A DNA stretch of 40,437 nucleotides. It comes from Proteobacteria bacterium UBA1148. GTDB taxonomy: Bacteria; Pseudomonadota; Gammaproteobacteria; Steroidobacterales; Rariloculaceae. The stretch's first letter is position 1. Every line of letters starts with the position of its first letter. The stretch lies in the NCBI GenBank assembly GCA_002311835.1, contig DBZY01000046.1, forward strand, positions 4,192-44,628, read 5' to 3'. Shown here in pieces: positions 24,688 through 32,265 of the stretch. Position numbers and translations under genes: made by a program. The notes beneath the pieces are model-generated. The model was not told the DNA's origin. It worked only from the letters and a program-made list of their open reading frames with translations, and did no database searches.

Positions 24688-25941
24688 TCAGTCCAATAGA
24701 ACAAGTGATAATGCGGGCCAATAAGCGATGATAATCACAGACATCAGTAAAAGAACAAAAAACGGGAATGTAGCTCGGAATATTTCCGTAATGCTGCGCT
24801 CAAACCGGAAACTTGAAATAAAGAGATTCAGGCCGACCGGTGGAGTAAGGTATCCAAGCTCCATGGTTGCAAGAAAAACGATCCCCAAATGAACGGGATG
24901 CACACCATACTGAGACGCAATGGGGAGGATAAGAGGGACAACAAGAATGATTGCTGAAAAGATATCAAGTATCGCACCAAGGATTAGAAGAAAAATTAAG
25001 AGCGCGAATAAAAAAGAAGCCTGTCCGGCAACATAACTCTCAATGACCGCAAACAATCGTTCAGGAACTCCTGCATCGATCATATAATTTGTCGATGCAA
25101 GTGAGACACCGAGGATCATCAGAATTGCGCCTACCAATACCATTGATTCTCTCATTATTCTAGGCAGCTCGCGCCATGGAATCTCTCTAAGGACGATCAT
25201 CTCAACAAATATGACATACAGTGCTGTAACCGCAGCTGCTTCCGATACTGCAAAGTACCCACTATAGATACCGCCAAGAACAACCACGGGTAGAGGCAAC
25301 TCCCAGATAGACTCTCTGATTGCTGCTATAACTTCTCGACCAGATACTTTTGTTAATTTTCTAACATGGCGATTTTTCCAAAAGCTGTAACCCGCGAGCA
25401 GCACCAGCATAAACAGCCCTGGGATAATGCCCGCCAAAAATAAATCATTGATTGATACACCAGAAATGATTCCGTAGAGAATTAAGGGTAGTGAAGGAGC
25501 AAACAAAAGTCCCAGGCTGCCTGACGTGGTGATAAGCCCTAAATTAAATCTCTCCTCATACCCTGCCTCGCAAAGCGCTGGATATAGCAGCGCGCCCAGC
25601 GCAATAATTGTGACTCCTGATGCACCTGTAAACGCCGTAAATAAAGCGCAAGATGCCAGTGAAATAATTGCTAACCCCCCGGGAAGCCAACCCAGCAGTG
25701 CATTTGACAAGCGCACTAAGCGTTGCGGGCTCTTGCTCTCGCTCAATACGAATCCCGCAAATGTAAATAGTGGAATTGCAACCAGAATGGGCATCTCAGA
25801 AAGACCGAAAAACTCAATAGCCATGACTGATAGGTCGATTTCAGCGCGATAAAAGCCAAGCATGGCGCCCGCAGCAATCACTGAAAATAGTGGCGCACCC
25901 AGTAACATGAACACAACTAATAAGAGTCCGGTCAGAATCAT
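24688..25941 (-). CDS. dctM: TRAP transporter large permease, DctM type
   Basis: 417 residues, very hydrophobic, with about 11-12 membrane helices. It shows DctM family features: an N-terminal G-A-P-L-F-S-V, P-L-F-T-F-A-G-F-V-L-S-E, A-F-T-G-A-S-G-V-T-I-I-A-L-G and the late E-L-G-Y-L-T-P-P-V-G-L-N-L-F. It forms the ion-coupled transport channel of a tripartite TRAP system with the small permease and the periplasmic binding protein. It overlaps dctQ by 4 nt (ATGA). The substrate is not predictable; TRAP systems mostly take carboxylates and similar organic anions. Confidence 0.96.
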   Translation of the reverse strand: MILTGLLLVVFMLLGAPLFSVIAAGAMLGFYRAEIDLSVMAIEFFGLSEMPILVAIPLFTFAGFVLSESKSPQRLVRLSNALLGWLPGGLAIISLASCALFTAFTGASGVTIIALGALLYPALCEAGYEERFNLGLITTSGSLGLLFAPSLPLILYGIISGVSINDLFLAGIIPGLFMLVLLAGYSFWKNRHVRKLTKVSGREVIAAIRESIWELPLPVVVLGGIYSGYFAVSEAAAVTALYVIFVEMIVLREIPWRELPRIMRESMVLVGAILMILGVSLASTNYMIDAGVPERLFAVIESYVAGQASFLFALLIFLLILGAILDIFSAIILVVPLILPIASQYGVHPVHLGIVFLATMELGYLTPPVGLNLFISSFRFERSITEIFRATFPFFVLLLMSVIIIAYWPALSLVLLD

Positions 25942-26435
25942 AAATCAGACCCAATGAACTCGCGAAGAGTTCGTAAAATGTAACGGAAACAGATCGCAGC
26001 AAACCCAATGGGGAGAATCAGTTGGAATATCCACGCTGGCCAACCACTCAACAATGTCTCACCGAACACGTAGGAATCCTGAACGAAACGCAGTGAGTAC
26101 CACGCGAGCAGCCCAGTTATGCCCGCCGTGAATACATGGGCAATGATATCTGTAATCCGCTTGACCTTGACAGGGAGCACTCGGGTGATGACATCTATAG
26201 CAATCTGCTTTCGGTCACGGCTCGCGGCAATACCGCCAACTAACCCAAGCCACAACACGGCGAGGCGAATCACGCCATCGGTCCACAGAAATCCCATCGA
26301 GAAAATATTGCGTAGAAAAATCTGGCTGCAGGCAAGCAGAATCAATCCCGTTAACAGTACGAACAGGAGAGCGTTCTCGGTCCATTGCCCCCAACGCTCT
26401 GCTAATTTCAGCCAGCGATATCGCTGCGTGTTCAC
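25938..26435 (-). CDS. dctQ: TRAP transporter small permease, DctQ type
   Basis: 165 residues with four predicted membrane helices (about 18-38, 50-68, 88-110, 128-150). S-R-D-R-K-Q-I-A-I-D-V-I is the conserved DctQ loop. It assists DctM in the inner membrane. The gene is 30 nt after dctP and overlaps dctM by 4 nt, so all are translated from one message. Order P-Q-M is standard. Confidence 0.93.
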   Translation of the reverse strand: MNTQRYRWLKLAERWGQWTENALLFVLLTGLILLACSQIFLRNIFSMGFLWTDGVIRLAVLWLGLVGGIAASRDRKQIAIDVITRVLPVKVKRITDIIAHVFTAGITGLLAWYSLRFVQDSYVFGETLLSGWPAWIFQLILPIGFAAICFRYILRTLREFIGSDL

Positions 26436-26465
26436 ACTTCGTTCAGAATTTGGCGCGAACGTTTG

Positions 26466-27536
26466 TTAGCGACTGGCGGTAGAACTAGTAGAGCCCCGAT
26501 ACTCTCGCAACGTTTTGAGCAACTCATCAAAAAACTCCTCATCGATATCGTCACGCGCGCGGAGCTGTGGATATATGGTTGAAATCGTGCTCTGCCAATT
26601 CGCCACATCCACTGAATCAACCGATACGAATTCGATCCCAAATCCCTCCAAGACCGCTCGAGCTTGTTGATTATCAGTACGGGCCTGAGCATCTAAACTC
26701 CTATTGATGTCCGACATAACCACGCGGATAGTTTGTTGATCATCAGCAGAAAGCCGTCCAAAAATACGCGCATCAAGAGCAAAGATTCCGATGGAATACG
26801 CAATTGGCAGATCTATCATGTACTTCACTGTGGTGTGCCATTGCAGGACAAGAGCTACCACTGGAGAAGCAGCCACCACATCAAGCAATCCTGTTTGCAA
26901 GCCGGTTAAAACATCGGTCGGCATGAGAGCTACTGGGGACAATCCCATAGCCTCTAAGGCCAGAAAACTCACTTGGTCACCCTCAGGAATCCAGACCTTG
27001 CGTCGCCGCATGTCCTCAACCCCGCCGATAGGCTCATTCGCCATCATATGGGCAAATCCGCCTTCTACAAACCCAAAAGTAATAAAACCAGCCGCCTCCA
27101 ACCCAGCCTGCAACTTTGAATCCATGCGTTCCCGAACGTAGTCCACCTCATCCAACGATCGGAATAAAAGAGGAATACTGTAAAGATTGATAGCAGCGTA
27201 GCGAGCCGCGAGACCACCACCAGCAAATGCGCCACCATGAAGTTGTCCAATACGTATCTTGCGAAGAACCTGTCTATCGTTACCCATGACACCGCCAGGA
27301 TAAAATTTCATGACTACGCGCCCCTCAGTCCGATCACGAATCTCGTCCGCACCGGCCCGCATCTCACGCATCCAACTGGAGCCATCCGGCGCTACGGAGG
27401 CGACTTTAAGCTCGATGGCTTGCGCCTGGTACGCGGTAGTGGCCAGAACCAGCAGGGCTAGTACCCAACTCAATTGGGTCAAAAAACGTTGTTGCGCCTG
27501 CCCAATATTAAGGCTATTTCTATTGCTCATACCCAT
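26466..27536 (-). CDS. dctP: TRAP transporter substrate-binding protein, DctP family
   Basis: 356 residues. A long N-terminal region with a hydrophobic signal (V-L-A-L-L-V-L-A-T-T-A) ends near A-Q-A at about 40. The mature protein starts I-E-L-K-V-A-S-V-A-P-D-G-S-S-W, a usual DctP opening. F-Y-P-G-G-V-M-G-N-D-R-Q and the G-L-Q-T-G-L-L-D-V motif are family marks. It captures the solute in the periplasm and hands it to DctQM. Its start overlaps the TatT-like lipoprotein stop by 1 nt (TGATG), so the two are coupled, consistent with a P-T complex. The C-terminus is Ser/Thr-rich and short. Substrate unknown. Confidence 0.93.
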   Translation of the reverse strand: MGMSNRNSLNIGQAQQRFLTQLSWVLALLVLATTAYQAQAIELKVASVAPDGSSWMREMRAGADEIRDRTEGRVVMKFYPGGVMGNDRQVLRKIRIGQLHGGAFAGGGLAARYAAINLYSIPLLFRSLDEVDYVRERMDSKLQAGLEAAGFITFGFVEGGFAHMMANEPIGGVEDMRRRKVWIPEGDQVSFLALEAMGLSPVALMPTDVLTGLQTGLLDVVAASPVVALVLQWHTTVKYMIDLPIAYSIGIFALDARIFGRLSADDQQTIRVVMSDINRSLDAQARTDNQQARAVLEGFGIEFVSVDSVDVANWQSTISTIYPQLRARDDIDEEFFDELLKTLREYRGSTSSTASR

Positions 27537-28432
27537 CAGAAATACCCCTGCGAAGACTCGAGCAATTCCACTGCCTCCTGCTTAGCCAACACATTGAAAA
27601 GCGTTCGCCCAGGTACCTCAACAGGCGAATTCAATACTTCCGTTAATAATCTGTCGTGAAGCTCCCGGTCAAACATCATACGCGCATACCGCCTTGCATA
27701 CTCTACCTTAGCTGACAGGTCTGACCCATTGGATAGAGCAATTGAGCGTTCGAAATGCGCCTTCGCGACTTCAGGCTGTCCTCCCATCGCAGGGGGTCGT
27801 AGGGCGTGCAGAATTCCCAAATAAACGTGTATCCCCCCGTTATCGTAAGTCTCATCCAAGGCTAAAACCCGCTCCATAGTTGCCTGCACCCAGGGTAATT
27901 CACCCACAGCATTCCAATCCGAGCTAGTGGCTTCCAGATGACTGAGCCAGCTCACTGCGTACGAGTAAAGGTGTTCAATCTGCCGCCCCTCAAATTCCTC
28001 AAGTGCAGTGAGAAACTGTTGATAACCCATTCCCTCCCATTCGCAGGCTGGCTCGTGCACAAGGCAAACCGCTCGCTGCCCATAGCCCCTCGCCTTAAGC
28101 GTCATAACTGCAGCGTGTTCTTCATCCGTTACAAAACGTGACCCGTATAAGGCGAACAGTTCTGCACCCGCAGATAGCATTCCCGGACTGGCTGGATTCT
28201 GAACAATGATGCCATCGACAATCAGTAGGTAAGCTGGCAACCCGGACCGCACCACAATAGGGTCATTCTGATTAAGGATCGCAGAAGATAGTGTCTCCGA
28301 TGCGAGTCCCCCAACGTAGGATGATACGCAACCACTCACGAACAAAAGGTGTGCCCCAACAAGAGCCGCCATCACCCCACGCGACGCCCGCGCGAAGAAC
28401 TTAGAAGAATATATGGCGCATATCCTGTTCAC
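27536..28432 (-). CDS. TatT-like TRAP-associated TPR lipoprotein
   Basis: 298 residues. The N-terminus is basic, then hydrophobic, with lipobox F-V-S-G-C (lipidated Cys35). The remainder is helical: I-L-N-Q-N-D-P-I-V-V-R-S-G-L-P-A-Y-L-L-I-V-D-G near the mature start and later TPR-like helices with Y-L-G-I-L-H-A and A-K-A-H-F-E-R-S-I. This matches the TatT family (T. pallidum Tp0956 is the type example), a trimeric TPR lipoprotein that binds the TRAP solute receptor. Start: GTG 28432 with GGGAG 7 nt upstream is chosen; the open frame continues upstream into rplS, but that part overlaps rplS and precedes the signal peptide. It lies 16 nt after the rplS stop and is coupled to dctP. Confidence 0.87.
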   Translation of the reverse strand: MNRICAIYSSKFFARASRGVMAALVGAHLLFVSGCVSSYVGGLASETLSSAILNQNDPIVVRSGLPAYLLIVDGIIVQNPASPGMLSAGAELFALYGSRFVTDEEHAAVMTLKARGYGQRAVCLVHEPACEWEGMGYQQFLTALEEFEGRQIEHLYSYAVSWLSHLEATSSDWNAVGELPWVQATMERVLALDETYDNGGIHVYLGILHALRPPAMGGQPEVAKAHFERSIALSNGSDLSAKVEYARRYARMMFDRELHDRLLTEVLNSPVEVPGRTLFNVLAKQEAVELLESSQGYF

Positions 28433-28448
28433 GCCGGTTCTCCCAGAG

Positions 28449-28793
28449 TCAGATCTTTTCCTTGATGCGCGCCGCCTTTCCGCTTCGCTCCCGTAGGTAG
28501 TAAAGCTTAGCTCGCCGCACATCACCGCGACGTTTAACCTTAATATCGGCAATCGCAGGACTATGCGTCTGGAACACCCGCTCGACGCCCTCTCCGTGAG
28601 AAACTTTGCGAACCGTAAACGATGAATTGAGCCCACGGTTACGTTTAGCGATAACAATACCTTCATAAGCTTGGAGTCGTTCCCGGTTTCCCTCCTTGAC
28701 GCGAACACGCACGATGACCGTATCACCCGCTGCAAACTCTGGAACGTCATCTTTAAGCTGGCCCTGCTCGATTTCACTAATTATTTTGGACAT
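28449..28793 (-). CDS. rplS: 50S ribosomal protein L19
   Basis: 114 residues, normal L19 length. The family core is obvious: F-A-A-G-D-T-V-I-V-R-V-R-V-K-E-G-N-R-E-R, Q-A-Y-E-G-I-V-I-A-K-R-N-R-G-L-N-S-S-F-T-V-R-K, and Y-Y-L-R-E-R-S-G-K-A-A-R-I-K-E at the end. It sits at the 30S-50S interface of the ribosome. It is the fourth gene of the rpsP-rimM-trmD-rplS operon; unusually, a TRAP transporter unit follows with almost no gap. GGAG precedes the ATG by about 12 nt. Confidence 0.99.
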   Translation of the reverse strand: MSKIISEIEQGQLKDDVPEFAAGDTVIVRVRVKEGNRERLQAYEGIVIAKRNRGLNSSFTVRKVSHGEGVERVFQTHSPAIADIKVKRRGDVRRAKLYYLRERSGKAARIKEKI

Positions 28794-28916
28794 AGCCCAA
28801 CACTTCTCCGATACCGCTCTAACTTGGGAAGAGAGGGTAACCTACCTCCCCCCACCTCGCCATTAAACATTGCTACAAATAAGGCGGCTGACCCATCTGC
28901 CAACCCCAAATTACCC

Positions 28917-29660
28917 CTACGCCTCATGCTCCTCGATAAATTCCTGCAACAGCATCTGCTCCTCGGCACTCAGAATACGGGACTCTAGGAGGACAGGCCG
29001 CCGCAACCAAGTCTTACCGAGAGCCTGCTTCAACCGCCAGCGTCTGATGGCTTCATGGTGACCCTCAACGAGCACCTCCGGAACCCTCATATCATCTACA
29101 GACTCAGGACGCGTGTACTGCGGATGTCCTAGTAGGCCTGACGTGTATGAATCTTCCTGGGAGGAGGCTTCATGACCAAGTGCGCCAGGTATTAGTCGCG
29201 CGACAGCATCGATAACTACTGCAGCAGCAAGCTCGCCACCACTCAGCACAAAATCCCCCAAAGAAAGCTCTTCATGAACTTCCCCCTGGATGATACGTTC
29301 ATCGATGCCCTCATAACGTCCTGCAACCAGCAAAAGCCCCGGACCCACCGCTAACTTCTGCGCCAACTCCTGATCAAAAGGTCTACCCTGGGCACTAAGG
29401 GTGCGTTCGGCACTACCTTCTGGCAGACGGCTGCGAGCCGATCGAATGGCGTCCCGGAGCGGCTCGTACTTAAGTACCATTCCGGGTCCACCTCCATAAG
29501 GCCTATCGTCCACGGTACGTCGTCGATCCGGAGCAAAATCTCTTGGCGAAACCTGTTCGATCGAAAGTAGACCACGATCACACGCCCGGCCAACCACACC
29601 AACGCGACTCACTGGCTCTACGAGCTCTGGTAAAAGCGAGACTACGCTAATCCGATACAT
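28917..29660 (-). CDS. trmD: tRNA (guanine37-N1)-methyltransferase
   Basis: 247 residues, SPOUT-class TrmD. It methylates G37 next to the anticodon to prevent frameshifting. The knot and cofactor motifs are visible: Y-G-G-G-P-G-M-V, L-S-A-Q-G-R-P-F, G-R-Y-E-G-I-D-E-R, and G-D-F-V-L-S-G-G-E-L-A. The C-terminal domain has Y-T-R-P-E-S. Start ATG 29660 gives M-Y-R-I-S-V-V-S-L-L-P-E, slightly unlike the common M-x-I-x-V-I-T-L-F-P. The gene is 19 nt after rimM; 123 nt of non-coding DNA follow before rplS. Confidence 0.98.
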   Translation of the reverse strand: MYRISVVSLLPELVEPVSRVGVVGRACDRGLLSIEQVSPRDFAPDRRRTVDDRPYGGGPGMVLKYEPLRDAIRSARSRLPEGSAERTLSAQGRPFDQELAQKLAVGPGLLLVAGRYEGIDERIIQGEVHEELSLGDFVLSGGELAAAVVIDAVARLIPGALGHEASSQEDSYTSGLLGHPQYTRPESVDDMRVPEVLVEGHHEAIRRWRLKQALGKTWLRRPVLLESRILSAEEQMLLQEFIEEHEA

Positions 29661-29679
29661 GACAGCCCCAAAACCTAGC

Positions 29680-30192
29680 CTAGTAACTCGGGTCCCAATC
29701 TACGATGATTACGCCGCAATCAAGGTCTACCTTGTGAACAATCCGTCCTTGTACAAACGGAATCATTCGTTCTCGCGTGCCCGCAACAACCATGACATCG
29801 TGATCCCCTGTGCCAAATAGGAAATCCACGCACCCTAATGCCTCGTCAGAAAGTGTACGGACATCAAGACCCTCAAGATCCGCCCAGTAGTATTCGCCAG
29901 GCCCACAGACTGGGAGGTCTTCCCTCGCCACCGCTATTTCCGTGCCAATTAGCGCCCTAGCTTCATCACAATCATCTACCCCCTGAAGCTTTGCCACTAC
30001 TGTCCTCCCTTGGAGGCGACCGCCTTCAACCTTTACACGACTCTCGACACCCCGGCCGCAAAGAATCCAGCTCCCAAAACCTACGATGCTTTCCCTTGGT
30101 TCAGTATAAGAATGGACCTTGACCCAGCCCTTGATACCCATAAGACCTGATATACGGCCCAGAATGACTTGTTTTTGAGGTGTCCCGCTCAT
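29680..30192 (-). CDS. rimM: 16S rRNA processing/ribosome maturation factor RimM
   Basis: 170 residues, the usual RimM length. The N-terminal barrel opens with L-G-R-I-S-G-L-M-G-I-K-G-W-V-K-V, and the C-terminal PRC-barrel has E-Y-Y-W-A-D-L-E-G-L-D-V. It binds S19 in the 30S head and helps mature the 16S 3' domain. It is the second gene of the rpsP operon, 26 nt after rpsP. Confidence 0.97.
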   Translation of the reverse strand: MSGTPQKQVILGRISGLMGIKGWVKVHSYTEPRESIVGFGSWILCGRGVESRVKVEGGRLQGRTVVAKLQGVDDCDEARALIGTEIAVAREDLPVCGPGEYYWADLEGLDVRTLSDEALGCVDFLFGTGDHDVMVVAGTRERMIPFVQGRIVHKVDLDCGVIIVDWDPSY

Positions 30193-30218
30193 ATTGCGGA
30201 CTCACCGGGACAAAGCTG

Positions 30219-30473
30219 TTAAGAAGCCTCGCTGCCCCGGGATTTCTTGATTAGACTCGCTACGCGATCGGAGGGACGCGCACCCTGTGAGATCCAGTAG
30301 TCAGTTCTCCCAAGATCAATGTTCAACTCAGTTTCGCCGCCCGTTGCAACAGGATTGAAATAGCCCAATCGCTCAATGTATCGACCATCTCGCTGATTAC
30401 GGCTATCTGTTACCACAACGTGATAGAAGGGGCGCTTCTTGGCACCACCCCGTGACAAACGAATACTTACCAT
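30219..30473 (-). CDS. rpsP: 30S ribosomal protein S16
   Basis: 84 residues, normal S16 size. M-V-S-I-R-L-S-R-G-G-A-K-K-R-P-F-Y is the conserved N-terminus and fixes the start at ATG 30473; an open frame extends further upstream but has no conserved content. R-Y-I-E-R-L-G-Y-F-N-P and D-Y-W-I-S-Q-G-A-R-P-S-D follow. It stabilises the 30S body during assembly. First gene of the rpsP-rimM-trmD-rplS operon. In many proteobacteria ffh lies directly upstream; here a non-coding region does. Confidence 0.98.
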   Translation of the reverse strand: MVSIRLSRGGAKKRPFYHVVVTDSRNQRDGRYIERLGYFNPVATGGETELNIDLGRTDYWISQGARPSDRVASLIKKSRGSEAS

Positions 30474-30521
30474 AGCTGAAAACCCGATCCTAAAAACATA
30501 GCGTCCACACACGGAACGCGC

Positions 30522-30549
30522 ATTCTACTGCTTTTGCAAGCGAAGTGAA
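30522..30549 (-). promoter_or_regulatory. Probable rpsP operon promoter
   Basis: On the minus strand, TTCACT (30544-30549) and TAGAAT (30522-30527) have a 16-nt spacer. A GCGCG stretch directly follows the -10 box, the type of G+C-rich discriminator found at stringently controlled ribosomal promoters. Transcription would start near 30514, about 40 nt before the rpsP ATG. Confidence 0.5.
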
Positions 30550-30876
30550 GGGCTGGGCAGGTACGCTAACCCCGCATGGCTGTCTCAGTGATATGGGCTT
30601 ACCTAGTCCTCCACCTCCTCCCAGTATCCCAAACAGGCCCTATAATCTGTCCTTGGCCAGCCTTCATCCATTGTCATAACAAGCTGCCTATGCCGCCTAA
30701 ACAGGCGGGTTGCTACCGTCTAACGGGCTGGCTCAAGTTGAGTCAAGCTTCAAAACATACTGAAACTAGACGCTCGAAAAGGGACTCGTAGCAGCTGAGG
30801 GAATCGCTAGGAACAGAACATCATGGCTCTCGAATCACAGAAAATCCGCTAAATTTCAAAAGATTTCGTTGAATCC
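30550..30876. other. Non-coding divergent region between rpsP and corB-like gene
   Basis: The full gene-free interval is 30474-30941 (468 nt). Its flanks hold the two probable promoters. The middle has no convincing coding frame: one 71-codon plus-strand ORF (30576-30791) has no recognisable domain and no ribosome site. It contains a perfect 6-bp hairpin at 30693-30708. I could not match it to 4.5S RNA, RNase P RNA or tmRNA by their conserved cores. Confidence 0.6.
30693..30708. repeat. Perfect inverted repeat (hairpin)
   Basis: CCGCCT, loop AAAC, AGGCGG: a 6-bp perfect stem with a 4-nt loop in the rpsP-corB gap. No T-tract follows on either strand, so it does not look like an intrinsic terminator. 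Significance unknown. Confidence 0.6.
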
Positions 30877-30906
30877 TTGACACTCTATCTAACATTCAGC
30901 CACTCT
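30877..30906 (+). promoter_or_regulatory. Possible promoter of CorB-like gene
   Basis: A consensus -35 box TTGACA at 30877-30882 is followed 18 nt later by a poor -10 (CACTCT, 30901-30906). A good ribosome site GGAGGG lies just downstream, before the TTG start. The -10 is weak, so either the promoter is regulated or the true -10 lies elsewhere. Confidence 0.35.
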
Positions 30907-30941
30907 AGGCTCATGTACAGTCACCCGGAGGGCCACCGTTT

Positions 30942-32240
30942 TTGAATGACGATGTCCCGTTAGGCCTATTATTCGGCCTGCTTATTGTTCTGCTCTTTCT
31001 TTCGGCGTTCTTCTCTAGCACAGAAACCGCCCTCATCAGCCTGAACCGTTACCGGTTGAGGCATCGTGCCCAGTCGGGTCACCGACCCGCACAACTCGCA
31101 GAAAAACTATTAGAACGCCCAGACCGTCTCATGGGACTGATTCTGCTTGGCAATAATGCGGTCAACTTAACCGCTGCGGCACTAGTTACCGTTATTTCTA
31201 TTCGTATTGGTGGTAACGCCGCAATTTTCGTCGGAACCATGATTCTTACATTCGTGATTTTAATTTTTGCTGAGGTTGCCCCCAAAACCGTTGCGGCTTT
31301 GTACCCTTCCCGGCTCGCTATGCCTGCCGCAATCATCTACTACCCATTGATGAAACTAGCTTATCCCTTCGTCTGGCTGATCAATTTAATGGCCAATTCT
31401 TTGCTCTGGTTGCTGGGAATCAAAGTTGAGGGCGCCCGCACTAACTCACTCAACACTGATGAATTACGCACTGTGGTATCGGAATCAAGCGCACTTCTGC
31501 CAAAACGCTACAAGCGCATGCTGCTAAGCATTCTAGATTTAGATGACATCACCGTCGACGATGTGATGGTACCTCGCCAAGAAATCGTCGGGATCGATCT
31601 GGAAGAACCTTGGGAGACAAATCTGGCTCTTATCCGGGAAAGTCCCTATAGCCGCCTCCCGGTTTTTAGAGATGATATCGACAACGTTGAAGGGCTTGTC
31701 CGGCTAAGAAGAGTGCTACCGGATCTGGCCGCAGGCACCCTAACGGAGCAGCGCCTACTCGACGAAATCCAAGAACCATATTTCGTTCCAGAGGGAACTC
31801 CACTAAACAAACAACTTGTTAATTTTCAGACTGTTAAACAACGTTTCTCATTAGTGGTTGATGAATATGGAGATGTCCAAGGTTTAGTCACGACCGAGGA
31901 CGTAATTCGTGAAATCGTAGGTGAACTCGATGCCGACTCGGGTCCGGCAGGCCCCGATGTGAGCAAACAAAGCGATGGTTGTTTTATCGTCAATGCGAGT
32001 GCAAATATTCGCGAACTGAACCGTTTGATGAATTGGGAACTCCCTACTAAAGGACCCAAAACATTGAATGGGCTTATTATTGAGTTACTCGAAACCATTC
32101 CTACGGCGGGAACTGGGTTGACTATTGGAAGCTATCCCATCGAGATTCTAGAGACTGCTGAGCACGGCATAAAAAAAGTGCGCATATTTCTACCCACAGA
32201 AACGGCTCAAGAAAAACTACCAGTCTCAGATTCCTCTTAA
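30942..32240 (+). CDS. corB: CNNM/CorB-type membrane protein with CBS pair and CorC_HlyC domain
   Basis: 432 residues. Three to four N-terminal membrane helices of the DUF21 (CNNM) domain (to about 170), with S-S-T-E-T-A-L-I-S-L and F-A-E-V-A-P-K-T-V-A. Two CBS motifs follow (V-D-D-V-M-V-P-R-Q-E-I and V-V-D-E-Y-G-D-V-Q-G-L-V-T-T-E-D), then a C-terminal CorC_HlyC domain (G-L-I-I-E-L-L). Family members bind Mg-ATP and act in magnesium export or homeostasis. The start is TTG with GGAGGG 9 nt upstream. It is divergent from rpsP; in E. coli corB (yfjD) also lies near the ffh-rpsP region, which supports the symbol. It converges with radA after 25 nt. Confidence 0.9.
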   Translation: MNDDVPLGLLFGLLIVLLFLSAFFSSTETALISLNRYRLRHRAQSGHRPAQLAEKLLERPDRLMGLILLGNNAVNLTAAALVTVISIRIGGNAAIFVGTMILTFVILIFAEVAPKTVAALYPSRLAMPAAIIYYPLMKLAYPFVWLINLMANSLLWLLGIKVEGARTNSLNTDELRTVVSESSALLPKRYKRMLLSILDLDDITVDDVMVPRQEIVGIDLEEPWETNLALIRESPYSRLPVFRDDIDNVEGLVRLRRVLPDLAAGTLTEQRLLDEIQEPYFVPEGTPLNKQLVNFQTVKQRFSLVVDEYGDVQGLVTTEDVIREIVGELDADSGPAGPDVSKQSDGCFIVNASANIRELNRLMNWELPTKGPKTLNGLIIELLETIPTAGTGLTIGSYPIEILETAEHGIKKVRIFLPTETAQEKLPVSDSS

Positions 32241-32265
32241 GACTTCTACAAGCACTGTCGGGGAG

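Noticed and set aside
28433..28777. Open frame extending the TatT-like lipoprotein upstream to 413 residues
   Set aside because: This part is antiphase to rplS on the same strand, lacks conserved content and would bury the signal peptide and lipobox; GTG 28432 with GGGAG explains the start.
30641..30646. TATAAT hexamer in the rpsP-corB gap
   Set aside because: No -35-like hexamer at 15-19 nt upstream and no gene placed to use it.
30576..30791. 71-codon plus-strand ORF in the rpsP-corB gap
   Set aside because: No ribosome site, no recognisable domain; more likely random open frame in non-coding DNA.
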